In this document: positions 1 to 9,935 of the stretch, piece after piece
How positions within the stretch are numbered: position 1 is the first letter of the stretch
How the letters are laid out: every line of letters starts with the position of its first letter
Assembly: GCA_024803745.1 (NCBI GenBank)
Contig: JANJXV010000006.1
Span: 43,253,001 to 43,317,000, forward strand
Direction: 5' to 3'
From: Megascapheus bottae
Taxonomy: Eukaryota; Chordata; Mammalia; Rodentia; Geomyidae
Length of the DNA: 64,000 bases
Made by a program: the position numbers and the translations under genes
The notes under the pieces: generated by a model
Seen by the model: only the letters and a program-made list of their open reading frames with translations
What the model was told of the DNA's origin: nothing
Database searches by the model: none

Positions 1-27
1 TAATAAATAAAAAAATGTTCTAATAGC

Positions 28-240
28 TAGGCACTGGTGTCTCATATCTGTATTCCGAGATACATAGGATGCAAAGATTTGAGGACTGCGGTTGAAAGCC
101 AACCCAGGCAGCAAAATCCATGAGATACGTCTGTCCAATTAACCATCAAAAAAGCTAGAAGTGGAGCTACCAGAGTGCTGCTTTTGAGCATGAGAGCTCA
201 GGATAGTACACAGGCCTTAAATTCAAGTCCCAGAATAAGC
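28..240 (+). repeat. B1-headed composite SINE (diverged copy)
   Basis: The segment has the order seen in better copies at 13478 and 53960. A B1/Alu-like head comes first (gcactggtgtctcatatctg), then the linker with the motif ccaattaacca, then a tRNA-like tail with lower conservation ending in ttcaagtccc. It runs directly into a CA microsatellite, as SINE tails often do. It is old, with many substitutions and no clear target-site duplication. Confidence 0.75.
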
Positions 241-252
241 ATGCATGTATGT

Positions 253-254
<2 letters not shown>

Positions 255-302
<48 letters not shown>
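255..302. repeat. (CA)n microsatellite
   Basis: About 24 uninterrupted AC dinucleotides directly downstream of the SINE tail. Confidence 0.98.
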
Positions 303-304
<2 letters not shown>

Positions 305-424
305 AAATGCTCTGATAATTACAAAAGGCTTAATGACTTGTTCTGAGTGAGGCTTCTGTGCATGGGCTATTTAATTTAATATCATATCTTTTAGATGTCT
401 ATATCACAAATAATGTGTCCTATT

Positions 425-560
425 AGCTCTGCATGGCTGGTTAATATTCCATTGTATATATACACCATATTTCTCTTTATTCATCTATTAGATGAATACT
501 TGGGTTGATTACAAATTGTGGCTATTGTGACTAGCACACTAATAAACACAGGAATAAAGA
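425..560 (-). mobile_element. L1 ORF2 3'-end fragment, antisense
   Basis: On the - strand this reads like the conserved end of L1 ORF2. It contains the equivalent of cacaatagccac, the segment before the tatatacaatggaatatt motif, and that motif itself. The same landmarks occur in the longer L1 at 28372-30257. The piece is short and diverged, and no open frame remains. Confidence 0.7.
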
Positions 561-619
561 TTTATCTTTGAAAGACTGATTTAATTTTTAAACTTATTAA
601 TGTAGTAGCTTCTGAAAAT

Positions 620-785
620 TGTTATGTATGGTAGTAGTGACATGTAATTCCAGCACTGGGGAGGGAGGCTGAAGCAGGAGGATCATGTTCAGTGTCAGAC
701 TGAACTACATAACAATGGCTAGCCCAATTTGTACTACATATGAAACTCTTTGTTTCAGAAACAATTGAACAAAACAAAACAAAAC
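620..785 (+). repeat. B1-like SINE
   Basis: A diverged 7SL-type SINE: the ggtagtagtgacatgtaatt / ccagcactgggg / aggctgaagcaggaggatca order matches the B1/Alu head. A ctctttgtttcagaaac tail and A-rich (aaaac)n end follow. Confidence 0.75.
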
Positions 786-789
786 CAAA

Positions 790-3700
790 TATTACAGACA
801 ATAAAAATTACTTAAGCAAAAGTTGCTTTAGAAGGGCTCAAAATAGACAGCTGAATGTAATGTGCATAATTTGAACTCTTGGGACTCACAGGTCATTCAT
901 TTACATTCTAAAAGAAATGGCAGCATTGAAATAGGTCATTTTTAAGCTTATGTTTAGCTTTAAAATCTCTGATTTTAATGTATCACCCTTAGGATCATGG
1001 TATTTCAAAGGAGTGTTTAACTCAGAGGTCCATTTCCCAGCCTTACACTGCAGTTGCTGTCTCTCTCCTCTTGTCAATATTCCATTAATTTAAAACTTCA
1101 GAGAAAAGCCTGAAGGATAACTTTAGTATTTCTGGTTTTGTAAAAAAAAATATGTTAGATGAAAGGTAATTTAGTAAATAATAACTTACGTGGTGGCTAA
1201 TTGAAAGTTAAAACTTGAAAACTATTCTGATATATTGCACACATTTTCAAGAACTGCATATTTATTCATGGTGACCACACAAAAAAAGAATGAAACCCAA
1301 ATTTTGGGAAAGTATTTTGACATTCATTTTAAAATTAATTTTAATGAGAGTCCACAGAGAAGGAATATTTTTAATATCAGTCATCTTGGGAAGAGGTGGA
1401 TCTTAGAACAGGAAATAAAAACTGTCCTTGGATTAGAAGAGGAACGACTTCTCCCTTCCCTTAAGTACAGAAGCTGAGAACATCATGTGTGACCAAAGCA
1501 AGCTGTTTGTGTCATGTGGAGATGCTCTGCTTGCTTTGCTGCTGTTGGCAGCCATGCCATCAAGAATGTACAGAACATTGTACCCCAAATGTGCCATTTT
1601 GGGTGTGTTGATTGTTTTGAGCTGAAGAGACTCAGAAAAAGTCCTCTGCCTGCCCCATTTCTTCCTAAGAGCAAAGCATAAATTTCCCATGAGAAAGTCA
1701 ACATCCCTATATCAAGAAAAAGAGAACATTCTTATCAGTGGAGTCAATTAAGTCTAGCCCCTACTAGAACAAACCTCTCTTCTTCCATTAGTTTCCTCAA
1801 TATATTTTCTGCACAATTTTCAACTTATGGCTCCTAGTACCTATGTCTTTCCTTGATTCTTGCTATGTCTCTACGATTTATTGACTTTTGTTAAGGCAGT
1901 GCATAGGGCTTTGGGCCTAATTGCTTCTTTGGAGTTTTTCCTCTATACAACTACCTGTTCCACATAAATACATTAGCAACAAGTTAAATTTCTGTTATCT
2001 GTCTTTCATCAGTTTTGTTCACAGGCCCCTACCACAGAACCCAGAGGACAAATTTTCCCTCCCTATCAAATCAAGTGAGATATAAACAAGGTCATATCCT
2101 TCCCAAGATGTGCAAGAGACCTTGCACCACTTGCCTGCCCAGTCTCATAAGCAGTATCAACTGAAAAGGAAGAGGGTAGAGTATAAGCAGATAGGTACAG
2201 AGGAACAGACTCTGTCCCATATGCCCACAGGACAGCACCAGGCAACCCTCAGGGGCGTTTACGGGTTCTACATCTGTGTCAGAAGAATTTAGTTCAAAAA
2301 ATAAAGTATTTGGAAAAATCATAAGAATCAAAAATGAGCACAAAGACTTACTCAAATATTAAAGTAGCATTTTAGATACCAAGTGGAGGTGAGGGTAAAA
2401 AACAGGAAGTAGACTTGGTCCAAAAGCAGAACCAATACTAAAACCAAAAAACAGGGGGTGGGCAATGTTAGCTAGTTTAACATCAACTGATAGTCATTTG
2501 TAAAATTACACTCTTAGATCTTTGCTACATTTGAATCACAAAATCAGAGTCTGCACAATCTTGAAAGAAATTATATTAGGCTTGGTATTATTAAAGGAAA
2601 AGGCTTGAAGGCACTGCCTTGGGAGTGTCCCCACAATGCTTCCATACTATAGTAACACTTTAGTGACATGGAGAAGTGACTACACAGGCCTCATCAGACA
2701 AGGAAGTAGGCAGTTCTCTGACAACACCCATCAGAACAGCTGACTACAAAGAATGAACTACATGAAATCTCAGTAAAATAATAGAACGACTACAAAAAAA
2801 TGATTTGAGATGTGCATGTGCATCTGTGTTAATATCTAACATGAAGAGACTTGGACTTCATGCAAACTTCTAAGGTCCACATGTTTGTTCTTTCTCCACA
2901 AATGGTAGCTGCTTAGGAGAAATAAATGGTTTTTTGATGCCTTTTCTCAGTTTGCCCCCCTCCCTCTTCATATCTGAAAGAAATGGTCCTTAGCCTTTGT
3001 GATGGCTTCTCCACCCCTCAATGGCCCGGAGAGTGGCAGAATTACAGCAGTCCTGGAGCCCGTTGCTGTAGCTATACCTATTTTTGATTGCCAAGAAGGG
3101 CAATACCATCTGGAGGAAGACAGAGAGAGCAGATTGTCCACAAAAAAGCAAGGAAAACTCCATTTCATTGGCTCAAGTCAACAGCTTTGTTTTATAAGTA
3201 AAACTGGAAATTGTAATTTTGAAATGTAGTAATGGAATTTGAAGTGAAGTATTTGAATAAGCTAGTACAACATTGTCATTTTGTACAGGAGCAAGCTGAG
3301 ACAGAGATTAGCCCGATGACATACTACCAGTTAATGGAAAAGCTAGGGTTACAATTCAAAGCAGAGTATTTCTTGAGAGATTTAGGAAATGTTCAGATAA
3401 ACAGATTGCTAGGGATTATAATGAATAAACTTGTGACACCATTTGAGGAACTGGGTATTTTTAACCTAGAAAAAAAGAAGTGTTAGAGACATAATTATTT
3501 CCAAATACCTAAAGGTTGGCAGATAGGAATTTGAATATACTCTGTTACATAGAGAAAACACAAAAAAATTTCTGTGGACATTCGAGGTAAGATTTTCATA
3601 GCCCAGTAGAAGATTGAATCTTTTAAATGGACCAAACTGGCAGAACAATTTGTTGAGGGAAAGTTAAGTTTTCTGTCACTGGGGCATTTCAGAAGAAAAA

Positions 3701-4270
3701 GAGCAGTAGGCTTTTGTCTAGAAAGAGAAGTGGAGCAAAGGGGTGTGGAGGAAAGAATTCAGGCATGAAAATTAGTTAGATGGGCTGACCTTTAGGAGAA
3801 GGTGATTCTTTACAACCTGGGACGAAATAAGAGTCTTATTCTTGCCTCTGAACTCTAAAACCTATCTTCCTATCTGTTTGCAATAGTTTAAATTTTAATC
3901 TATTTCATATTTCAGGGTATTATGCCCTGAATATTTGATTTGAATGCTGTGGCAGAAGGTCACTCATATTCATTTATTTTCTTTTACTCTTATACACTTG
4001 CAGTGAGTCTTTTGAATCCATTATGCAAACACATGCAAATCATATGCAAATGGGGTGGCCTCAGAAAATGACAAAATCTTATGGCCTTAACCGAGCCATC
4101 AAACCTTTCTTTAAGAAGGAAAGCAATATGGCTTTTCAATGTCTCTGGGGCAGGAGACAATTTTCTGAGAGTGATATTTACATGACATTAGAATTGGTGA
4201 CTCATAGGATCTTTGCTTCACATTCTTCATATTTATGTAGGGCTTTCGGGTTAAGAAAGCATTTTCCTAC
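790..4270. other. Intergenic DNA without a supported gene
   Basis: AT-rich sequence. I see no splice-consistent exon, RNA gene or young repeat. Two short open frames at 2999-3229 and 3232-3486 lie next to each other but have no family I recognise, and nothing around them (promoter, splice sites, poly-A tail) makes them a gene. They could be remnants of a decayed pseudogene. Confidence 0.6.
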
Positions 4271-4274
4271 CTCT

Positions 4275-4400
4275 GACCCTATTTGATCCTCATAATTATC
4301 CTGTGATGTAAGCAGAACAGGAATTTCACCCCTGCTTTTTCAGATGGTGATAGAGACTTTAAAGTGAAATGACTTGCCTGCTGGAGGTCAGTGGTTGGTA
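4275..4400 (+). repeat. MIR-like ancient SINE
   Basis: The order cctcataattatcctgtgatg, then cagatggtgatagagac, then aaatgacttgcctgctggag is that of the MIR core and 3' region (tcctcacaa..., cagatgaggaaactgag, taacttgcccaaggtc). Many substitutions indicate great age. Confidence 0.65.
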
Positions 4401-4926
4401 AATTCACCCTTGTCTATCCTCAACTCTTTCCATGTATCTTGACAAACTCTTTCTTTGAAGCCAAGTGGCCTGTCACTCACCTGCTTTTGCTTTAGACTGG
4501 GTTTGGCCCAATAGCATTTTCATTGGACTTCGGTTGGTATTTTTAGGGGTGGGGGGGGCGGGGAGAAGGCTGATTAGGGTCCAATTTCTCCAATCCCCTC
4601 TACTTTCTAGCATCTGCTCTGAAATTTCCAGATGAAGAACTTTCATCCCAGCATCTTCTCTTCAGTTGGGAAACATCTTTCTTAAACTGTGGAGCAGAAT
4701 AGCAACGTCTCCAGAACAAAACTGTCTGGATTTGGCATCAGAGAGATCCTGAATTTCCCTAACTAGTTTCCACAACTATAAAATGAAATGTACAATAACA
4801 ACTCTTCTGCAGAGTCTATGAAATATTCTAGGATAGGGAAATGAATGGAATATAAAAATAACCTCTGACCTGGTATCTGGCACACAGGAAGTGCTCAGCA
4901 AAAGATAAGTGCTGACATCACTTTTT

Positions 4927-5104
4927 TTTTTTTTTTGCCAGTCCTGGGCTTGAGCTCAGGGCCTGAGTACTGTCCTTGGACTTTCTCAAGGCTAGGTCTC
5001 AGCATCACCTTTGGCTTTTTTCTATGTATGTGGTACCGAGGAATCGAACCCGGGTCTTCATGCATGCTAGGCAAGCATGCTACCACTAGGCCAAACTCCC
5101 AGCC
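4927..5104 (-). mobile_element. IDL-Geo dimeric SINE, antisense, with target-site duplication
   Basis: A near full-length copy. Read on the - strand it starts with the ID-like monomer (agtggtagcatgcttgccta, B-box-like ggttcgattcc), passes a short A-rich linker, and continues with the right monomer ending in ccaggactggcaaaaa. The 15-base duplication ctgacatcacttttt flanks it at 4912-4926 and 5105-5119, so it arrived by L1-type target-primed insertion and is fairly young. Confidence 0.92.
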
Positions 5105-5875
5105 CTGACATCACTTTTTGAATAGCAGTAATTCAGTGAACTCTGAAACTAAGAACTCAGAGGTGGAATGGAAGAACCACAACACCAATCACCCTGTGTA
5201 TGCCAGATGACTGGAAAGCAGACAAGACCTGGGGTAGTGAAATCTTACTCATTGTGGACAAGCTTCAGCTCTGACACTCTTTTTCTCACGATCACATCTT
5301 ACACGCTAATGGGAAGTCATTACAATCCTGCTGCAAAGGAAAAACACAGCCCAAGCTTCATCCTTCACTTTGCTCCTCTTCTTCTAGAAGCTATAGAAGC
5401 TGCTACATTCAATCTTGGAGCACTGGGAGTTGCTTTCACAGGCCTGAATCACTAGGGTGAGGGCTGGAGGAATCCTCCTTCAGTGGAAAGATGTGTGATG
5501 GAGGTGGATGAGTTGATCCTGGCAGTAGCTAAGGCTGAAGCTGCAGTTACCCTGCCAAACACGCTGCTTGCCTCTCCTATTACCACTCCACAGCCCTCCC
5601 ACTTGCTCCCACAGGGTGCATGTCAGCATGCTGCCCAGCCTCTCTGCATCACTCACCTAGACAAGAACAAAGTATGTGCCTGTGGGAAAGCAGCTTTCTG
5701 TATGTGTCGCCAGCCTCTCCCATGGAGAAGGATTTGAAGCCTTTGGGCTTGGCCAAATCCTTGAAACTGCTTAAGCACCATCTCAGTGAAAGGGCAAAGG
5801 GGCTGCACCAACCATTCCCTCTTGCCCGGAAATGCACTGCGGCTGGGTGCTCAGTTATTTGGGGCAAAGATGGTT

Positions 5876-5910
5876 AATATGCAAAAAAAAAAAAAAGGAA
5901 CTTCCTCTTT
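5876..5910. promoter_or_regulatory. CD180: Candidate CD180 promoter motifs: octamer-like and PU.1-like
   Basis: About 170-200 bases upstream of the CD180 start codon lie two lymphoid-type motifs. ATGCAAAA at 5879-5886 matches seven of eight bases of the OCT octamer. AAAGAGGAAGTT (- strand, 5899-5910) is close to the PU.1/ETS consensus. No TATA box is obvious nearby. CD180 is known to be expressed on B cells and myeloid cells, which fits OCT2 and PU.1 control, but the assignment here is inference from motif and position only, and the transcription start is not visible. Confidence 0.4.
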
Positions 5911-6078
5911 CAACTTTTTTCTACCCCACAGCATGCAACCAGCGTGCCAGGGAGTTAACAGGACTTCCGGTCCCAAGATCAGTCTTCTGGGCACCTCTTT
6001 TGCTGCCAAGTGCTTGGGGTCATCATCGAATGATTGAATCATTCATAAACTCACCAAGCTAGGCTTGCACTGGCTGGA

Positions 6079-6168
6079 ATGGCATCCAGGTTCGCCTGCT
6101 GCTTCCTGGCTCTGCTGTTTTCTATCAGCTGTGAAGTCGCCAGCTCCTTGAATCAGACGTGCGCTGAG
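6079..6168 (+). CDS. CD180: CD180 coding exon 1 (signal peptide)
   Basis: Encodes 30 residues: a start Met, a hydrophobic run (ACCFLALLFSI) typical of a cleaved signal peptide, then the beginning of the mature ectodomain with an NQT glycosylation sequon and a cysteine. It ends at a consensus donor (GAG|gtgagt) in phase 0 and joins to the exon at 13810. The start is the only ATG giving a signal peptide in this frame and fits the 661-residue total, the same length I know for human CD180. This exon is too short to be found by open-frame length; it is called from the splice site and the protein pattern. The 5' UTR boundary is unknown. Confidence 0.9.
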
Positions 6169-7183
6169 GTGAGTCGAAACTGTCTCTATCTAAATGACTC
6201 TCCCTGAGAAGTGCTGAGATTCAGCATGCAGGCCTGTGGGAGATCTAGAATGGCAAAATCCATTCTTTCAAAAAGGACAAGTGGAGCATGAAGACATTTT
6301 TCTTTATCATAAGAAGGCCAAGAGCTCCAGTCAGCCAATGGTCTGGTAGAAACTTAATAGGAAAAAAAATTCATAAGGTTTCCTCTTAAACAATGGTCCC
6401 CAAATAATTCCAACAGACACAGGAGAGAGAGGTCAATGTTGTCTTGGTGCAAACAGCAGATCCCCAAACCAGCCTCCTTAGCTGAGGGGAGTTTGTCCAC
6501 CAGCTCATTGCGTGGCTTCTATCCCAAATAGTCTTTGGTTTCCTTGCTCTGGGGTGAATATTAGTGTAGACTGGCACGTGCTGGGTTTCAGCACTTTTAC
6601 AAGATCACCTGGAATGTGTGCAGCTTTCTCCTCCTATGGGACAGCCTTCCATCTGTTTGGCTAACCCACGGGAGTAAAATGTGAGCATAGAGCAGACCCG
6701 TGCCTTCTGCTTGGACTAAAGCAGTGTTGATCAACCTGTATGGACTTCTTGGATCCAGGAACAGGAGAGAGAAAAAGAAACTAAAGAGAGCTTTAGTCTC
6801 TTGCCATCTCCTAAAAAACTTGAACCTTCCTCTCATGGTCTCTGACCCTGGTGGGCCTCCTGCAACATGAGGCTTGCCAGACAGGGGTTTGGTATGGCAA
6901 GAACAATAAGTCTTTGTGGCTTGGCTAGCTGCTTTCCTAGCTTGGGGCTGCAAGAAGATGAGCTAGCAGGAATAAAGTGTGGAATGAGCCTGTTAAAACA
7001 GTAGCGGAGAGGAAATCAACAAAAGATACAGGGCACGAGGTGAAGACCTACCAGACAAGAGCATGAATCAAAGAAAGCCCTGGAATAAGGCCTGGAACGA
7101 AAGTAACAAAACCTTGTTTATCTGGCATTTGAATGGCCTGAGGAGAAGTAGAGTGGCGAAAGAAAATTAAGGCTGGGATGGCA

Positions 7184-7390
7184 TATAATATTAGTTTGCT
7201 CAGACTGCCATAATGAAATGCTACAGATGAAGGGACTTGAATGATAGTGATTCATTCTTTCACAGTTCTGGAGGCTGGAAGTCCAGTCCAAGATTAATGT
7301 GCTGGCAACTTTGGTTTCTACTGAGGTCTGTTCCCTGATCTTGAGGCCTCTCTTGCTTTTCCATTTTTCAGTCTTCCCTTTCAATGGAAA
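7184..7390 (+). repeat. Ancient interspersed repeat, family not assigned
   Basis: The phrases gctcagactgccataatgaa, cacagttctggaggctggaa and tggtttctactgaggtctgt occur in this order in a common old mammalian interspersed repeat. I recognise the pattern but cannot name its family with certainty. Confidence 0.55.
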
Positions 7391-7544
7391 CATAACTAGA
7401 TACAGACTGTCTGTGTGTTCCTGGAACTGACTGTTACCAGCTTATCTAGCCTAGTCTGAAAATAAAAGTTCGGTTTTGTTTTGAGTTAAAATACTTTTTG
7501 TGAGCCAATACTGGCTATCTTTGGTCATAGAACATATATACTTT

Positions 7545-7775
7545 TAAGTTTTTTGTTTGTTTGTTTTTGTGGGTCTAGCCTGGGCACTGTCCCTGAACTC
7601 TTTATCTCAAGGCTACTGTCCTACCATGAGCCAAGCCTCACTTCCTGTTTTCTAGAGGTTAACTGGAGATAAAAGTCTCAGGTCCTTTTGTGCCCAGGCT
7701 AGCTGTGAACCTTGATCCTCAAATCTCAGCCTTCTGAGTAGCTAGATTACAGGTGTGAGTCACTGTGCCTGGCTC
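7545..7775 (-). repeat. B1-headed composite SINE, antisense
   Basis: Begins on the + strand with a T-rich run (the reversed A tail), followed by the reversed right monomer, ggttaactggagataa (linker) and cctcaaatctcagccttctg / gagtagctagattacaggtg (reversed B1-like head). Complete in layout but diverged. Confidence 0.88.
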
Positions 7776-8282
7776 ACTTTTAAGTTTAATAGCTACTACT
7801 AGCATTGGTACCACCTTACACTCATGGGCGCTGTGAATTTTGGTTGCTCTATGGCTTCACTAATAATCATTATTTTATATACATATATGTTTTAACATTA
7901 ATCATTGCAATGAGATATTATTTCAGAGTTTTAATTTTTATTTTCCTAGTGAATAGTTCAATTGAGTTGATTTTCACACTTCTTTTGGCTGTTGCCTACC
8001 CTCCCTCCTTTTAGCCATCATTAGGACTGAACTCAGGCGCTTGTGCATAGATGGGAGATAGTATTGAGCTCTACTCCCAGTCCTATGCAGCCTTTTAAAA
8101 TACGCATAAAGTGCTTGTTTGAAACTCTGTCCATTTTCTCTTGGCTTGTCTTGATGCATAGCAGTTCTTAATGGTATTCAATGTATTCCTCAACGTATTG
8201 TGCACATTCTTTCTTACAGTCAGTGACTGGTGTTTCCACTGACTTTAAGACATCAGCAGCAGCAGCAGCAGCATTTTGATGG

Positions 8283-8470
8283 TACTACAGTTTGAACTCC
8301 AGGTTTCTCACTGGACAGCTTGCTTGTTTGGCTAGCATTCTTGCCACATGAGCCGTGACTCCAACATTGTTTATTATTGTTGTTATTTTGGAAATGAAGT
8401 CTAGTAGACTTTTCTGCTCAGGCTGGCTATGAACAGTCTCCTGATTAGCAAGGGTTACAGACATGGGCCC
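8283..8470 (-). repeat. Degenerate composite SINE remnant, antisense
   Basis: Reversed SINE landmarks remain: gaactccaggtttctcactg, gccacatgagccgtgact, ctgctcaggctggctatgaa and gcaagggttacagacatggg. The linker between the halves is replaced by a T-rich stretch. Confidence 0.6.
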
Positions 8471-9286
8471 AACCTTAAAAATAGCTTTTGTTGCATAGAG
8501 TTGTCCATTTTATTTTTTCTCTTTACTTTCAATACACTTCTATACTGTTTTAAGACATCTTTTTCTCTCCCCCAAACTATAATGACGGCATTATCCCACA
8601 GTTACTACTGCGAGTTTTGTTATCTCATATTGATTTTAATGAATAGTTTTGACATGGAGATCTTTAGTCTCCAGAATTAAGTTTTACATATACAGTAGAG
8701 CTTTGCTATACACAACTGTATTGTTTGAAAGACACCATAACTGAGGGAAAATGGCTCAGGATGCAGATGAGTTCATTACTGTATTGCACGTGCTTGATTT
8801 ATTTTTCTCAACATGAAGTCCAACTCCTGCTAAAGACATGGTGCCTTTTAACAAACCCCAGTTTTTCACTTTATTCCTTACATTGTGCACATGAACATCT
8901 ACCTTGTTTTTGGAGTACCATTTGTTTTTGTGAGGTGTATCTATTTTCACAAAATTAAATTCAAAGCACCAACAGATCATACAACAGGTGAAACCCAACA
9001 GAAGATAGCATAGGACTGACTGCGAGCTTCTCCACATGTCTGAGCTATGCAATTTGTGCTTGGAAATGAAATTTGTCTTTTGAAACATCTGTCATCCCAT
9101 CTACATAGGGGAAAGTCAGAGGCTCATGGTTCAGGCTGGCCTGGGTAAAAAGCTATATTTTTGTTATTTTTTTTACTGTGAATGTGCCTTAAGTTTTAGA
9201 GTGCAGTAGCTGATCAAGGCCCTGAATTTAAACCATCGTATTGCAAGAAGAAAATGTATTACTGAATGAAACTTTCTGTTAAAACT

Positions 9287-9395
9287 AGATACCAGTGGCC
9301 TATGCCTATAATTGGGAGGTTGAGATCAGATAGATGTTACTTCAAAGCCAGCATAGGCAAAGAATGAAATTCTATCTCAAAAATAGCTGGAGTAG
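9287..9395 (+). repeat. B1-like SINE head fragment
   Basis: A truncated head (accagtggcctatgcctata, gggaggttgagatcag) ending in a tctatctcaaaaata tail, lying directly before another SINE. Confidence 0.65.
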
Positions 9396-9615
9396 CCAGG
9401 TGCCAGTGGCTCACCTCTATAATTCTAGCTAGCAGCTATGGAGGCTGAAATCTGAGAATCTAGGTTAGAAGCTATCCCTGGCAGAGATTTCTACAAGACT
9501 ATTTCTAATTAACCAGCAAGGGGGAGGGGAAGCTAGAGTAGAAGCATGCTTTAAGTGATAGAATACTAATTGAACAAAAAAGCCAAGTGAGAGCATGAAT
9601 CCCTGGGTTCAAGCT
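9396..9615 (+). repeat. B1-headed composite SINE
   Basis: Head ccaggtgccagtggctcacc, middle tttctaattaaccagcaagg, tail aagccaagtgagagcatgaa and gggttcaagctta. Same build as the copies at 13478 and 53960, but more diverged. Confidence 0.8.
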
Positions 9616-9834
9616 TAGATGTGGATCAAACAGTTAGCAGTAAAGTTCCTGGCTAAGACTCACAAAATTGTGAATTCAGACACCAGTATGGGAAAAACTA
9701 AATAGATAAATACATAAGAAAACATTCTGCTTAAAAGTTCAAACCTATCTACAAGTTTTAAGATTAGTATAATGAACACTCATAAACATCCCACATATAT
9801 ACTTCCATTGCTAAATACTACATATTTTGTATAA

Positions 9835-9935
9835 GTGCCCGTGTCAGTGTGTGTGTTTATGTGTGTGTGTGTGTCTGTGCCTGTGTGTGTGTGTGTGTGT
9901 GTGTGTCTGTGTGCATGTCTGTGTGTCTGTGTATG
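9835..9935. repeat. (GT)n-rich compound microsatellite
   Basis: Irregular GT array interrupted by CT, CC and AT steps. The interruptions let one frame stay open, which is not evidence of coding. Confidence 0.95.

Noticed and set aside
255..302. Regularly spaced repeats as a CRISPR-like array
   Set aside because: Tandem simple repeats here are microsatellites or L1 promoter monomers; there are no unique spacers, and the genome is mammalian.
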